Source of the DNA: Mycobacterium sp. ELW1
GTDB taxonomy: Bacteria; Actinomycetota; Actinomycetes; Mycobacteriales; Mycobacteriaceae
DNA length: 64,000 bases
Direction: 5' to 3'
Assembly (NCBI RefSeq): GCF_008329905.1
Contig: NZ_CP032155.1
Coordinates: forward strand, 248,001-312,000
The position numbers and the translations under genes are program-made. How positions within the stretch are numbered: position 1 is the first letter of the stretch; each line of letters begins with the position of its first letter. Shown piece after piece: positions 18,657-27,652 of the stretch. The notes beneath the pieces were generated by a model. The model searched no databases. It was not told the DNA's origin and saw only the letters and a program-made list of their open reading frames with translations.

Positions 18657-19997
18657 GTGGGGTCACTTCCTGAGGGTCGGCATTTCTTCCACGGTGACGA
18701 CGGATACGAGAGCGCACGCCGGGCGACGGTGTGGAACCAGCGGGTGCCCGACCGCTATCCGGACGTCATCGTCCAGGCGGTCGACGCCGACGACGTCGTC
18801 GCGGCCCTGCGCTATGCGAAGGCCAACAACAAGCAGGTCAGCATCAAGTCCGGTGGCCACAGCTGGGCGGCCAGCCACCTGCGCGACGGCGCGGTGCTGC
18901 TGGACATGAGCCGCCTCGACCAGACCAGCATCGACGTCGACGCGATGACGGCGGTCGCGGGGCCGGGCAAGGGTGGCAGTGTGCTGGCCGCCGAACTCGA
19001 TGCGGTCGGACTGTTCTTTCCCGCCGGGCACTGCAAGGGCGTCTGCATCGGCGGCTATCTGCTGCAGGGCGGTTACGGCTGGAACAGCAGGGTGGTCGGG
19101 CCGGCCTGCGAAAGCGTGATCGGGCTGGACGTGGTGACCGCCGACGGCGAGAAGATCTTCATCGACGCCGACCACCACCCCGACCTGTACTGGGCCGCCC
19201 GCGGCGCCGGGCCGGGGTTCTTCGCTGTCGTCACCGCGTTCCACCTCAAGCTCTATCCGAAGCCGGCGGTGCTGGGCAGCAGCTTCTACGCCTACCCGAT
19301 CGAACTCGCCGACGAGATCTTCACCTGGGCCCGCGGCATCTCCGCCGACGTCGACCGTCGCGTCGAGCTGCAGATCGTCGCCACCAGGAGCGTGCCGAAC
19401 GCGGGCATCGACCGGCCGGCGATCGTGATGGCCTCACCGGCGTTCGCCGACACCGAGGCCGAAGCCAAGGAGGCCTTCAGCCTGCTCGACCAGTGCCCCG
19501 TCGTCGACAAGGCGCTGGCCGCGTTCCCGTATGCGCCAGTGCCCCTTGCGGATTGGTACACCGCGGTGATGAGCAACTATCTGGAGGACCATCGCTATAC
19601 CGCCGACAACATGTGGACCAACGCCTCGGCCGCCGAGTTGATGCCGGGCATCCACCGCATCCTGGACACCCTGCCGCCGCACCCGGCGCACTTCCTGTGG
19701 CTGAACTGGGGCCCGTCGCCGCAACGCCAGGACATGGCCTACAGCCTGGAAAGCGAGATCTACCTGGCGCTGTACGCCGGCTGGATGGACCCGAAAGACG
19801 ACGAAAAATACAGTGACTGGCCACGATCCCACATGGCGGCGATGGCACCGCTGGCGACCGGCATCCAGCTGGCCGACGAGAATCTGGGCCGCCGCCCCGC
19901 CAAGTTCGTCACCGACGAGAACATGGCCCGGCTCGATCGGGTGCGAGCCCAGTACGACCCCGACGGCCGGTTCCACAGCTGGATGGGACGACTCTGA
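18657..19997 (+). CDS. FAD-linked oxidoreductase (berberine bridge/VAO-type)
   Basis: A 446-residue flavoprotein. GTG 18657 has AGGAGG 5 nt upstream. The FAD-binding PCMH domain is seen in VSIKSGGHSWAASHLRDGAVLLDMS, where SGGHS includes the histidine that can bind FAD covalently. CIGGYLLQGGYGWNSR is a second flavin contact and the BBE-like C-terminus ends in RYDPDGRFHSWMG-like residues. It lacks a signal peptide. The stop overlaps the next ATG (TGATG), so it is translationally coupled to the PhlG-like hydrolase. Together they suggest oxidation of a phenolic or polyketide substrate followed by carbon-carbon hydrolysis; the true substrate is unknown. Confidence 0.88.
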   Translation: MGSLPEGRHFFHGDDGYESARRATVWNQRVPDRYPDVIVQAVDADDVVAALRYAKANNKQVSIKSGGHSWAASHLRDGAVLLDMSRLDQTSIDVDAMTAVAGPGKGGSVLAAELDAVGLFFPAGHCKGVCIGGYLLQGGYGWNSRVVGPACESVIGLDVVTADGEKIFIDADHHPDLYWAARGAGPGFFAVVTAFHLKLYPKPAVLGSSFYAYPIELADEIFTWARGISADVDRRVELQIVATRSVPNAGIDRPAIVMASPAFADTEAEAKEAFSLLDQCPVVDKALAAFPYAPVPLADWYTAVMSNYLEDHRYTADNMWTNASAAELMPGIHRILDTLPPHPAHFLWLNWGPSPQRQDMAYSLESEIYLALYAGWMDPKDDEKYSDWPRSHMAAMAPLATGIQLADENLGRRPAKFVTDENMARLDRVRAQYDPDGRFHSWMGRL

Positions 19998-20779
19998 TGG
20001 CGGAGACCTACCTGGGTTACCGCGCCGGCGACGGCGACACCGCGTGGGGCAAGTACTTCGACCCCCAGATGGCCGAGCTGCCCCGCCACGCCGTCGTCGC
20101 ACTCGAGCACGGCCCGCAGGCCGATCAGACGATGCTCGGGTTCGATTCTGCCGCAACCCTTCTCGACGAGGGAAATCAACAGACCGAGAACGGCTACGGC
20201 GCGCTGCGCAGCGGCGGATTCCACGTCGCGATCCGCACCGACATGCCCGGCGTCACGCCGGCGATGTGGGACTGGTGGTTCGGCTGGCACGGCAGCGAGT
20301 CCAGCCGCTACAAGCTATGGCACCCGCGCGCGCATGCCTCCGCGCACTGGGGTGACAGCGGGCCCGACGGCACCTACGTCGGACGGACCTCGATCATCGA
20401 GGAATACCTGGGCTCGGCCTACGCCAAAGCGGCTATCGCATTCCTCGAACCGTCGGCGCTGGGGCTCGACGCGTCCCGGCTGGGCACCGACGTCGCAGTG
20501 TGCGCGAGGCTGGGCTCCAGCGAGTTGCCGGTCGACATCGGCTGGTTCATCCACCACGTCCGCGCGGTGCCCGGTGGCGCGGAAATGCGATCGCGGTTCT
20601 GGATGGGTGGTCCCTACATCGGGGTGCGTCGCGGCAACCGGCTGGCCGATTCGGTGATCCGCCCGATCGCCGCACACCAGCTGCCCGAGCCGCGGGATCT
20701 GCTGGTGCACTGCGCGCAGGAGATGAACCACCTCGCGGGCTTCCTGCCGAGAATTTACGCGGAGTTCGCTGGTACCTGA
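19997..20779 (+). CDS. PhlG-like zinc hydrolase (2,4-diacetylphloroglucinol hydrolase family)
   Basis: A 260-residue soluble protein of the DAPG hydrolase family, whose type member PhlG cleaves the C-C bond of 2,4-diacetylphloroglucinol with zinc. Family features are WWFGWH (93-98), KLWHPRAH (106-113), IIEEYLG (about 133), WFIHHVRAVPGGAEMRSRFWMGG, and a C-terminal His238-x3-Glu242 in HCAQEMNHL, the same spacing as the PhlG ligands His270/Glu274 that I remember. Its start overlaps the stop of the oxidoreductase gene. It is controlled with that gene by the divergent IclR regulator. Substrates could be acylphloroglucinols or beta-diketone polyketides. Confidence 0.82.
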   Translation: MAETYLGYRAGDGDTAWGKYFDPQMAELPRHAVVALEHGPQADQTMLGFDSAATLLDEGNQQTENGYGALRSGGFHVAIRTDMPGVTPAMWDWWFGWHGSESSRYKLWHPRAHASAHWGDSGPDGTYVGRTSIIEEYLGSAYAKAAIAFLEPSALGLDASRLGTDVAVCARLGSSELPVDIGWFIHHVRAVPGGAEMRSRFWMGGPYIGVRRGNRLADSVIRPIAAHQLPEPRDLLVHCAQEMNHLAGFLPRIYAEFAGT

Positions 20780-20883
20780 CACTCGTTGCGCTCGGGAACA
20801 GAGATTGCCAAATCACCACCGCCGCCGACCTCAGGGGTTATGTTCGCAGAACAGTCTCATCGGGGCGGCGACGGGGGTTTCAG

Positions 20884-22341
20884 ATGGTAGCTGTGGCGTT
20901 TTCAAACAAGATGCGGCAGGGATTGAGAGCCGGGACGAGGAAGACTGCGCTGTTCGGGGCGGCGGCAGCCACTGCCGTGGCCATGACGATGGGCAGCGTC
21001 GCCGAACCGGTGGCGCCCGCGGCAAATGCGCTGACTCTCGACACGACCACGACCGGCCCGCTGCTGTGGCTCATCAACGAGTTGGGGGTGGACAGCTACA
21101 CCTTCGACAACATCCCGGTGGTCGGGTCGATCACGCTGGCCTTCGACTGGCACAAAGCGGATTCGGTAGGGCTGAACAACGTCCTGAATGCGGAGCCGTT
21201 CGGCGGGTTCGTCCTCGGCACCGCGACCCGGCCGAACATTCTGTCCAGCAGTCCCACCGGTCCGCTGCTGATCGCCTCGGGCACAGGCGTTCCCGCTGCG
21301 CTGCAGACCTATCGGGCGCTGCTGTCCAGCGCCAACGGCAACACCCTGCCCGGCTACGATCCGCTGGTCGCCGCAGGCAAGGTCAGTTCGATCACCGGCC
21401 AGCCGTGCTCCTCGGGCATCACCTGCGTCCAGGGCACCAATGTCACCAACCTGCCGATCGCCTTGGTGCGCAACCCCGAGACACCCAACGGCGGTCTCTA
21501 TTCGCGGTTCGCACCGATCTTCAAGTTGTTCGGGATGAACCCGGTCAGCCCCAACGCCACCTCCGGATCGAGCCTCGGCATCAGGTTCAACGGCGCGTTC
21601 GTCAACGTCGCCCTCGGCTACGACATGCTGTCCGACTTCCCGGAGACGCTGAACCCGTTCTCGCTGGCCAACTCCGTCATGGCCAGCGTGCTGCCCACCT
21701 ACCTGCTCGGCGGCGCGGAATTGCAAGGCGCCAGCATCAACACGATCGAGGGCAACCTCATCGCATTGCTGACCCTCGGCACGCCCAGCACCACATACAG
21801 CACACTCGTTCCCACCGATCTGCCCCTGCTGGAGCCGCTGCGGCTCCCGTCGCGCATTCTCAATGCGGTGTTCAAGGCGGCGAAGATTCCGATCACGCTG
21901 GGCACGCCGCTGGCCGACGCGCTGCAGCCCGCCCTGTCGATTCTGGTGAACATCGGCTACACCGATGTGCAGACGCCCAGCGAGGGTGGCACCTACAACC
22001 GCACGTATAACCAGTCCTCGCAATACATTCCGTTCCTGTCACGGGCGACGCTGACGCCGCAGGAGTGGGCCGCGGTTCCCGGCGATGTGGCCAAGGCGCT
22101 GTTCACCGGATTCCGTGATGTGTTGAGCGGCAAGTCCACGACGACCACACCTGTACCCGCACCTTCGCCGGAGCCCAGCGTGACGGCAGCCGCGGTGACC
22201 CCGACATCAGCGGCTGCGCCGTCGGTGACCGCCAAGTCGGGCAAGCCGTCCAAACAGTCGAGTTCGGCGTCGAGCAAGAAGAGTTCAGCGCCGAAGGCGT
22301 CGGCCAAGAAGGGCGTGGGCGGGTCCAAGCGGGCCAGCTAG
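20884..22341 (+). CDS. secreted PE-PPE-domain-related protein with Lys/Ser-rich tail
   Basis: A 485-residue exported protein. A Sec-type signal with a Lys/Arg-rich start and a hydrophobic core spans about residues 20-50. The body resembles the PE-PPE (DUF3) alpha/beta-hydrolase-like domain, above all in its second half (NGGLYSRFAPIFKLFGMNP, SDFPETLNPFSLANSVMA, LADALQPALSILVNIGYTDVQ). No PE or PPE N-terminal domain is present, and I do not see a GxSxG nucleophile, so enzyme activity is doubtful. The last 75 residues are low-complexity Thr/Pro/Ser then Lys/Ser/Ala, like histone H1 tails, suggesting contact with anionic polymers. ATG 20884 follows a GGGGG-type ribosome binding site. It is followed by a strong hairpin. 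Confidence 0.75.
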   Translation: MVAVAFSNKMRQGLRAGTRKTALFGAAAATAVAMTMGSVAEPVAPAANALTLDTTTTGPLLWLINELGVDSYTFDNIPVVGSITLAFDWHKADSVGLNNVLNAEPFGGFVLGTATRPNILSSSPTGPLLIASGTGVPAALQTYRALLSSANGNTLPGYDPLVAAGKVSSITGQPCSSGITCVQGTNVTNLPIALVRNPETPNGGLYSRFAPIFKLFGMNPVSPNATSGSSLGIRFNGAFVNVALGYDMLSDFPETLNPFSLANSVMASVLPTYLLGGAELQGASINTIEGNLIALLTLGTPSTTYSTLVPTDLPLLEPLRLPSRILNAVFKAAKIPITLGTPLADALQPALSILVNIGYTDVQTPSEGGTYNRTYNQSSQYIPFLSRATLTPQEWAAVPGDVAKALFTGFRDVLSGKSTTTTPVPAPSPEPSVTAAAVTPTSAAAPSVTAKSGKPSKQSSSASSKKSSAPKASAKKGVGGSKRAS

Positions 22342-22380
22342 TCGTGGGTGCTCCCACGTCGGTGGGGTCACCATGTGTTT

Positions 22381-22422
22381 GTTCGCCAACGCGATATCAC
22401 TGGCGCTATCGCGTTGGCGAAC
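22381..22422. terminator. 16-bp perfect hairpin between convergent genes
   Basis: GTTCGCCAACGCGATA and its exact reverse complement TATCGCGTTGGCGAAC flank a 10-nt loop, and flanking TGTGT/ACACA can extend the stem past a small internal mismatch. It lies between the convergent genes ending at 22341 and 22469, so it is best read as a bidirectional terminator. Confidence 0.7.
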
Positions 22423-22468
22423 GCACACACACCCGCACCGGCGGGCAGGCGGGCCCGCGGGGAAGTCC

Positions 22469-24166
22469 CTACCCGCAGACAGCCCCGCTCGCCGCGGAGC
22501 CGACCAGCTTGCGGTACTTGGCCAGCACGCCGGTGGTGTACTTCGGTGCGGGCGGGGTGAATCCCGCCTTGCGCGACTCGAATTCGGCGTCATCGACCAG
22601 CACGTCCAGCGTGCCCTTGGCGACGTCGAGGCGGATCCGGTCACCGTCGCGCACGAATGCGATGGGCCCACCGTCAACCGCCTCCGGCGCGATGTGCCCG
22701 ACGCAGAGCCCGGTGGTGCCGCCGGAGAACCGGCCGTCGGTCATCAACAGCACGTCCTTGCCCAGCCCGGCACCCTTGATCGCGCCGGTGATCGCCAGCA
22801 TCTCGCGCATGCCGGGGCCGCCCTTGGGTCCCTCGTAGCGGATGACGACGACGTCGTTGGCCACGATCGTGCCGTCCTCCAGCGCATCCATCGCCGCCCG
22901 CTCGCCGTCGAAAACCCGTGCGGTGCCCTCGAACACGTCGGAGTCGAAGCCGGCCGACTTGACCACCGCGCCCTCCGGCGCCAGCGAGCCGTGCAGGATC
23001 GTGATGCCGCCGGTCGGGTGGATCGGATTGCTCAGCGCGCGAAGCACTTTGCCGTCCGGATCCGGCGGAGCGATGTGGGCGAGGTTCGCGGCCATGGTCT
23101 CACCGGTGACCGTCATGACGTCACCGTGCAGCAGTCCGGCGTCCAACAGTGCTTTCATGACCACCGGCACGCCGCCGATGCGGTCGACGTCGAACATCAC
23201 GTGCTTTCCGAACGGCTTGACGTCGGCCAGATGCGGCACCTTGGCGCCGATGCGGGTGAAGTCCGCGAGATCCAGCTTCACGTTGGCTTCGTGGGCGATC
23301 GCCATCAGGTGCAGCACCGCGTTGGTGGACCCGCCGAACGCCATCACGACCGCGATGGCGTTCTCGAAGGCTTCCTTGGTCAGGATGTCGCGGGCGGTGA
23401 TCCCGCGGCGAAGAAGTTCCACGACCGCCTCGCCACTGCGCCGGGCATACCCGTCGCGGCGCCGGTCGGTCGCCGGCGGTGCCGCGCTGCCCGGCAGCGA
23501 CATCCCCAGCGCCTCCGCCGCGGACGCCATCGTGTTGGCGGTGAACATGCCGCCGCAGGCACCTTCGCCCGGACAGATCGCCCGTTCGATGGTGTCGACG
23601 TCCTCACGCGACATCAGACCGCGTGCGCACGCGCCGACAGCCTCGAAGGCGTCGATGATCGTCACGTCCATCTCGGTGCCGTCGGACAGCTTGGCCCGGC
23701 CGGGCAGGATCGAACCCGCGTAGAGGAACACCGCGGCCAGATCCAGTCGCGCGGCGGCCATCAGCATGCCCGGCAGCGACTTGTCACAGCCGGCCAGCAG
23801 CACCGAGCCGTCCAGACGCTCGGCCATCATGACCGTCTCCACGCTGTCGGCGATCACCTCGCGGGACACCAGCGAGAAGTGCATGCCCTCATGGCCCATC
23901 GAGATGCCGTCGGACACCGAAATCGTGCCGAACTCCATCGGATAGCCGCCGGCGGCGTGCACGCCTTCCTTGGCGGCCTGCGCGAGCCGCTGGAGCGACA
24001 GGTTGCACGGGGTGATCTCGTTCCACGACGACGCCACACCGATCTGCGGCTTGGCGAAGTCCTCGTCGCCCATACCTACCGCGCGGAGCATCCCGCGGGC
24101 GGCGGCCTTCTCCAGGCCGTCGGTGACGTCGCGACTGCGGGGCTTGAGATCGGGGGTTTGGCTCAC
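22469..24166 (-). CDS. ilvD: dihydroxy-acid dehydratase
   Basis: A 565-residue enzyme of branched-chain amino acid and pantothenate synthesis that dehydrates 2,3-dihydroxy-3-methyl acids. The Fe-S cluster cysteines are in [12 protein letters not shown], in the AVGACARG region and in [16 protein letters not shown]. The conserved SNPIHPTGG and [16 protein letters not shown] motifs are near residues 360 and 480. GTG 24166 gives the standard N-terminus ([10 protein letters not shown]); a longer frame upstream runs into the DUF305 promoter and is rejected. It corresponds to Rv0189c and, as in M. tuberculosis, is divergent from the copper-sensing region. It requires iron-sulfur assembly, so proximity to copper control may matter because copper damages this cluster. 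Confidence 0.96.
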   Translation of the reverse strand: MSQTPDLKPRSRDVTDGLEKAAARGMLRAVGMGDEDFAKPQIGVASSWNEITPCNLSLQRLAQAAKEGVHAAGGYPMEFGTISVSDGISMGHEGMHFSLVSREVIADSVETVMMAERLDGSVLLAGCDKSLPGMLMAAARLDLAAVFLYAGSILPGRAKLSDGTEMDVTIIDAFEAVGACARGLMSREDVDTIERAICPGEGACGGMFTANTMASAAEALGMSLPGSAAPPATDRRRDGYARRSGEAVVELLRRGITARDILTKEAFENAIAVVMAFGGSTNAVLHLMAIAHEANVKLDLADFTRIGAKVPHLADVKPFGKHVMFDVDRIGGVPVVMKALLDAGLLHGDVMTVTGETMAANLAHIAPPDPDGKVLRALSNPIHPTGGITILHGSLAPEGAVVKSAGFDSDVFEGTARVFDGERAAMDALEDGTIVANDVVVIRYEGPKGGPGMREMLAITGAIKGAGLGKDVLLMTDGRFSGGTTGLCVGHIAPEAVDGGPIAFVRDGDRIRLDVAKGTLDVLVDDAEFESRKAGFTPPAPKYTTGVLAKYRKLVGSAASGAVCG

Positions 24167-24212
24167 CGGACAAGTATGCCGTGGTCGGGGGTGCCCACCA
24201 AATTTCTTTTTA

Positions 24213-24227
24213 TACCCCCGAGGGGTA
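24213..24227. promoter_or_regulatory. RicR copper operator (TACCC-N5-GGGTA)
   Basis: TACCCCCGAGGGGTA matches exactly the palindrome TACCC-N5-GGGTA known for the RicR regulon. It lies 6 nt upstream of the predicted -10 hexamer at 24234, where a bound repressor would block transcription of the DUF305-ricR operon, and 47 nt from the ilvD start. Confidence 0.88.
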
Positions 24228-24233
24228 TTCGGG

Positions 24234-24239
24234 TACCGT
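24234..24239 (+). promoter_or_regulatory. predicted -10 element (TACCGT), leaderless DUF305-ricR operon
   Basis: TACCGT, 6 nt, then ATG at 24246, with the RicR palindrome immediately upstream. Confidence 0.55.
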
Positions 24240-24245
24240 GAAAAC

Positions 24246-24839
24246 ATGACATCCACGCCCAGCCGCATCGTGGCGGTCGCCGCGGTACTGGCCACCGCCG
24301 TCGTCGTCTCGTCCTGCAGCAAAACCGAGGACCACACCGAGCACGCCACCACGACGACAACCGCGGTCGACGCGATGGCAGTCCACAACGCCGACGACGT
24401 CATGTTCGCCCAGATGATGATCCCGCACCACCAGCAGGCGATCGATCTTTCTGCGATGGCTTCCGTACACACCACCAACCAAGCTGTCCGCACCCTGGCG
24501 GGCAAGATCTCCGGCGACCAGCAGTCGGAGATCAGCGCCATGAAGGCGCTGCTGCTGCAGTGGGACGTCGACCCCGCGACGGCAGACCACAGCGGGCACG
24601 GCGCCGCCATGCAGGGCATGGTCGACGACGCGACGATGACCAAGCTCAAATCGCTCAACGGGCCGCAGTTCGACACACTGTGGTTGCAGGCGATGATCGG
24701 CCACCACCAGGGCGCCATCGAGATGGCGAAGGCCGAGATCGCCAACGGTCAGAGCGCCGACCTGACCACGATGGCCAAGTCCATCGTCACCGCTCAACAG
24801 GCCGAGATCGATCAGATGAAGCAGATGCTGGGAGGTTAA
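24246..24839 (+). CDS. DUF305 copper-associated lipoprotein
   Basis: A 197-residue exported protein. Its signal peptide ends at VVVSSC near residue 22, a likely lipobox. The DUF305 domain has two His-rich copies, [13 protein letters not shown] and [15 protein letters not shown], with Met and His residues nearby ([11 protein letters not shown]) that could bind copper. The gene is directly joined to ricR: its TAA stop is followed without gap by the RicR ATG. It is headed by a RicR operator and a leaderless-type promoter. It presumably binds or buffers extracytoplasmic copper; this is inferred from regulation and ligand content. In M. tuberculosis ricR stands here without this partner, as far as I recall. 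Confidence 0.88.
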   Translation: MTSTPSRIVAVAAVLATAVVVSSCSKTEDHTEHATTTTTAVDAMAVHNADDVMFAQMMIPHHQQAIDLSAMASVHTTNQAVRTLAGKISGDQQSEISAMKALLLQWDVDPATADHSGHGAAMQGMVDDATMTKLKSLNGPQFDTLWLQAMIGHHQGAIEMAKAEIANGQSADLTTMAKSIVTAQQAEIDQMKQMLGG

Positions 24840-25130
24840 ATGACTGGCGCACATGGCTATTCGTCGCAGAAGGACAATTACACCAAGCGGTTGCGACGCA
24901 TCGAGGGTCAGGTCCGCGGCATCGCGAAGATGATCGACGAGGACAAGTACTGCATCGACGTGCTGACCCAGATCAGCGCCGTCAACAGTGCGCTGCAGTC
25001 GGTCGCGCTCGGCCTGCTCGACGAGCACCTCGGGCACTGCGTCAGCCATGCGGTCGCCGAAGGCGGTGACGAGGCCGAGAAGAAGCTGGCCGAGGCCTCC
25101 GCCGCGATCGCGCGCCTGGTCCGCTCCTGA
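24840..25130 (+). CDS. ricR: copper-sensing repressor RicR (CsoR family)
   Basis: A 96-residue CsoR-family repressor, the same length as Rv0190 in my memory. The four-helix fold and Cu(I) ligands are visible: Cys in DEDKYCIDVL, then His and Cys in EHLGHCVSHA (the C-H-C set). KRLRRIEGQVRGIAKMI is the conserved DNA-contacting start. It releases DNA when Cu(I) binds. It is the second gene behind the operator at 24213-24227, hence autoregulated together with the DUF305 lipoprotein. Gene order ilvD-ricR-MFS equals Rv0189c-Rv0190-Rv0191, which supports RicR rather than the CsoR of the ctpV operon. Confidence 0.93.
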   Translation: MTGAHGYSSQKDNYTKRLRRIEGQVRGIAKMIDEDKYCIDVLTQISAVNSALQSVALGLLDEHLGHCVSHAVAEGGDEAEKKLAEASAAIARLVRS

Positions 25131-25189
25131 CACGGCACCGCCGGCCGACATAGGCCGGTCAGATAAGCCGAAGTCGGCGCGTGAGCCGA

Positions 25190-25195
25190 TACCGT
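25190..25195 (+). promoter_or_regulatory. predicted -10 element (TACCGT) before MFS gene
   Basis: TACCGT, 6 nt, then GTG at 25202, the same hexamer and spacing as before the DUF305 gene. If real, translation starts at 25202 and not at the in-frame GTG at 25181. Confidence 0.4.
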
Positions 25196-25201
25196 GAACC
25201 C

Positions 25202-26422
25202 GTGCCCACAGTGCCGCGCACGTGGACACCGCGAGTCGCCACAGCGCTGGCCGTGCTGGCCGCCGCGGCGTTCATCTACGTCACCGCCGAGATCATGCCG
25301 GTCGGTGCCCTGTCCGCCATCGCGCGCGACCTGAACGTCAGCGAAGCGATGGTGGGCACCCTGCTGGCCAGCTACGCTTTGGTGGCCGCGCTGGCCACGA
25401 TGCCGCTGGTGCGCTGGACGGCGACGTGGCCGCGACGGCGCACGCTGCTGTGGACGCTGGCCTGCCTGTCGCTCTCGCAACTGATCTCCGCGCTGGCGCC
25501 GACCTTCACGGTGCTGGCCGTCGGCCGGGTGCTGTGCGCGCTGACCCACGGGCTGATGTGGTCGGTGATCGCGCCGATCGGTGCGCGCCTGGTGCCGCCG
25601 AGCCACGCCGGTCGCGCCACCATGGCGGTCTACGTCGGCACCGGCCTGGCCCTCGTGGTCGGCAGCCCGCTGACGGCGGCGATGAGCGAGCTGTGGGGCT
25701 GGCGGCCCGCCGTCGGTGTCATCGCCGCGGCGTCGGTGCTGGTGCTCGTCGCGGCACGGCTGGCGCTTCCGGTGATGGCGTTGACCGACGCGGCAGCCGG
25801 TGAGCGTCCGCGGCGAGTCGTCCACCACCGCAACCGCCCGCTGCTGATGCTGAGCGTGCTGACGCTGGTGGGTGTCACCGCCCACTTCATCTCCTACACG
25901 TTCATCGTGGTGATCATCCGGGACGTGGTCGGCGTGCACGGGGCGCACCAGGCCTGGCTGCTCGCGGCGTACGGGGTGGCCGGGCTGACCGGTATGGCGT
26001 TGCTGGCCCGGCCGGGGGACCGGCGGCCCAAGGCGGCGGTGATGGGTTGTCTGGCCGCATCGTCGCTGGCGTTCGCCGCACTGGCGGCGCTGGGTCACCT
26101 CGGCTGGCACACCGCCGCCGTCGCAGCGGCCGGGGCGGTGGCGATCGTGCTGTGGGGTGCCACCGCGAACGCGATGCCGCCGATGTTGCAGACCGCCGCG
26201 ATGCGGCATTCGCCGCAGGATCCCGACGGCGCCTCCGGGCTCTACGTGGCGTGCTTCCAGGTCGGCATCATGGCCGGCTCGCTGACCGGCGGGCTGCTCT
26301 ACCAACGGGCCGGCGTCGCCACCATGCTCACCGCGTCATGCGTGCTGATGCTGGGCGCATTGGCCTGCGTGATGGTCAGCCGGGGCCTGTTCGCGGACCG
26401 CCCGGCTACCAGCGAAAAGTAA
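25202..26422 (+). CDS. MFS transporter (Rv0191-like)
   Basis: A 406-residue inner-membrane transporter with 12 predicted helices, of the drug/sugar-efflux (DHA1, AraJ-like) branch of the major facilitator superfamily. The first helix begins TALAVLAAAAFIYVTAE, the loop between helices 2 and 3 has RWTATWPRRRTLLW, and the fourth/fifth helix region has THGLMWSVIAPIGARL. GTG 25202 is favoured by a -10-like hexamer; GTG 25181 would add 7 residues and give 413, the length I recall for Rv0191. It follows ricR after 71 nt and may be separately transcribed. The substrate is unknown; chloramphenicol efflux has been proposed for Rv0191. Confidence 0.88.
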   Translation: MPTVPRTWTPRVATALAVLAAAAFIYVTAEIMPVGALSAIARDLNVSEAMVGTLLASYALVAALATMPLVRWTATWPRRRTLLWTLACLSLSQLISALAPTFTVLAVGRVLCALTHGLMWSVIAPIGARLVPPSHAGRATMAVYVGTGLALVVGSPLTAAMSELWGWRPAVGVIAAASVLVLVAARLALPVMALTDAAAGERPRRVVHHRNRPLLMLSVLTLVGVTAHFISYTFIVVIIRDVVGVHGAHQAWLLAAYGVAGLTGMALLARPGDRRPKAAVMGCLAASSLAFAALAALGHLGWHTAAVAAAGAVAIVLWGATANAMPPMLQTAAMRHSPQDPDGASGLYVACFQVGIMAGSLTGGLLYQRAGVATMLTASCVLMLGALACVMVSRGLFADRPATSEK

Positions 26423-26567
26423 CGCTTCTCACCCCTCGCCCGACGATCTGCACAGTTCAGGGCAGTGACGGAGTTCGCGGCCGGGTTCGCTGGCGAATGA
26501 ACTCGGGAAGTGCACCCAGCGTGTTATGTCAGACTGGGTCAACGTCGGTTTCGAGGGAGTTTTGGTT

Positions 26568-27638
26568 ATGACGCTGCGGGTGAAGGGGGCCATCGCCACC
26601 ACGCTGTGCGTGGTCGGAGTGGCCGCCGGAATCAGTCTCGGCAGCGGTTCGGCGCTCGCCGATCCAGATCAGGCGCCCGCCGATCCGGGCATCGCCGACG
26701 TGCCTCCCGTCCAGGTGCCCGCACCCGATCCGTTCGCGCCGCCACCGGTCGACCCCGCGGCGTTCCCGCCGCCGGCACCGGTGGGCGACCCGGCCGTCCC
26801 GCCGCCCGACCCGTTTGCTCCGCCGGCGCCACCGCCGGTCGACCCGGTGGCCGCTCAGCAGGCCGCCGCGGCAGCCGCTGGTCCGGTCAAAGGCCAGAAC
26901 CCGACGCCCTACACCGGGGATCCGGTGTTCGCGCCGCCGAGCTTCAATCCCGTGAACGGCGCCATGGTCGGTGTGGCCAAGCCGATCATCATCAACTTCG
27001 CTCGTCCGATCGCCAACCGGCCGATGGCCGAGCAGGCCATCCACATCTCCTCGGTGCCACCGGTTCCAGGCGCCTTCTACTGGACCACCGACACCCAGGT
27101 TCGCTGGCGGCCGTACAACTTCTGGCCGCAGGGCACAGTCGTCAACATCGACGCCAGCGGCGCCAAATCCAGCTTCCGCGTCGGCGATTCGCTGGTGGCC
27201 ACCGTCGACGACAAGACCCATCAGATGACGATCACGCGAAACGGCAAGGTGGAGAAGACCATGCCGGTCTCGATGGGCAAGCCGGACGGTAAGCACGAGA
27301 CCAAGAACGGCACGTACTACGTGCTGGAGAAGTTCCCGGACATCGTCATGGACTCGTCCACCTATGGGGTGCCGGTGAATTCGGCCGAAGGCTACAAGCT
27401 GAAAGTCCAGTGGGCGGTGCGCATCGACAACAGCGGCGCCTTCGTCCACAGCGCACCGTGGTCGGTGGCCGACCAGGGTAAGCGCAACGTCAGCCACGGG
27501 TGCATCAACCTGGCCCCGGACAACGCCAAGTGGTTCTACGACAACTTCGGCAGCGGCGACCCGATCGTGATCAAGAACTCGGTGGGCCTGTACAACAACC
27601 CCGACGGTGCCGACGACTGGCAGTGGCAGCTGTCCTAG
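26568..27638 (+). CDS. L,D-transpeptidase with Ig-like domain (Rv0192-like)
   Basis: A 356-residue envelope enzyme forming 3-3 cross-links in peptidoglycan or attaching proteins to it. A signal peptide ends at about ALA/DPD (residue 27). A Pro-rich linker of about 75 residues follows, then an Ig-like domain ([20 protein letters not shown]), and the YkuD catalytic domain with VHSAPWS and SHGCINLAP, which carry the catalytic His and Cys. ATG 26568 has a GGGAG ribosome binding site 8 nt upstream; a GTG/ATG further upstream is unnecessary. It corresponds to Rv0192. An 8-bp-armed hairpin follows the gene. Confidence 0.92.
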   Translation: MTLRVKGAIATTLCVVGVAAGISLGSGSALADPDQAPADPGIADVPPVQVPAPDPFAPPPVDPAAFPPPAPVGDPAVPPPDPFAPPAPPPVDPVAAQQAAAAAAGPVKGQNPTPYTGDPVFAPPSFNPVNGAMVGVAKPIIINFARPIANRPMAEQAIHISSVPPVPGAFYWTTDTQVRWRPYNFWPQGTVVNIDASGAKSSFRVGDSLVATVDDKTHQMTITRNGKVEKTMPVSMGKPDGKHETKNGTYYVLEKFPDIVMDSSTYGVPVNSAEGYKLKVQWAVRIDNSGAFVHSAPWSVADQGKRNVSHGCINLAPDNAKWFYDNFGSGDPIVIKNSVGLYNNPDGADDWQWQLS

Positions 27639-27652
27639 CCAGTCGTCCACTG

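Noticed and set aside
22373..24241. A 622-codon open frame on the + strand opposite ilvD
   Set aside because: The sequence is Arg/His/Gly-rich as expected for the complement of a high-GC gene, and ilvD on the other strand has all family motifs.
26514..26539. ACCCAG-N14-CTGGGT dyad upstream of the L,D-transpeptidase as a riboswitch or operator
   Set aside because: Only 6-bp arms with a long loop and no conserved riboswitch core; such a dyad is not rare in this composition.
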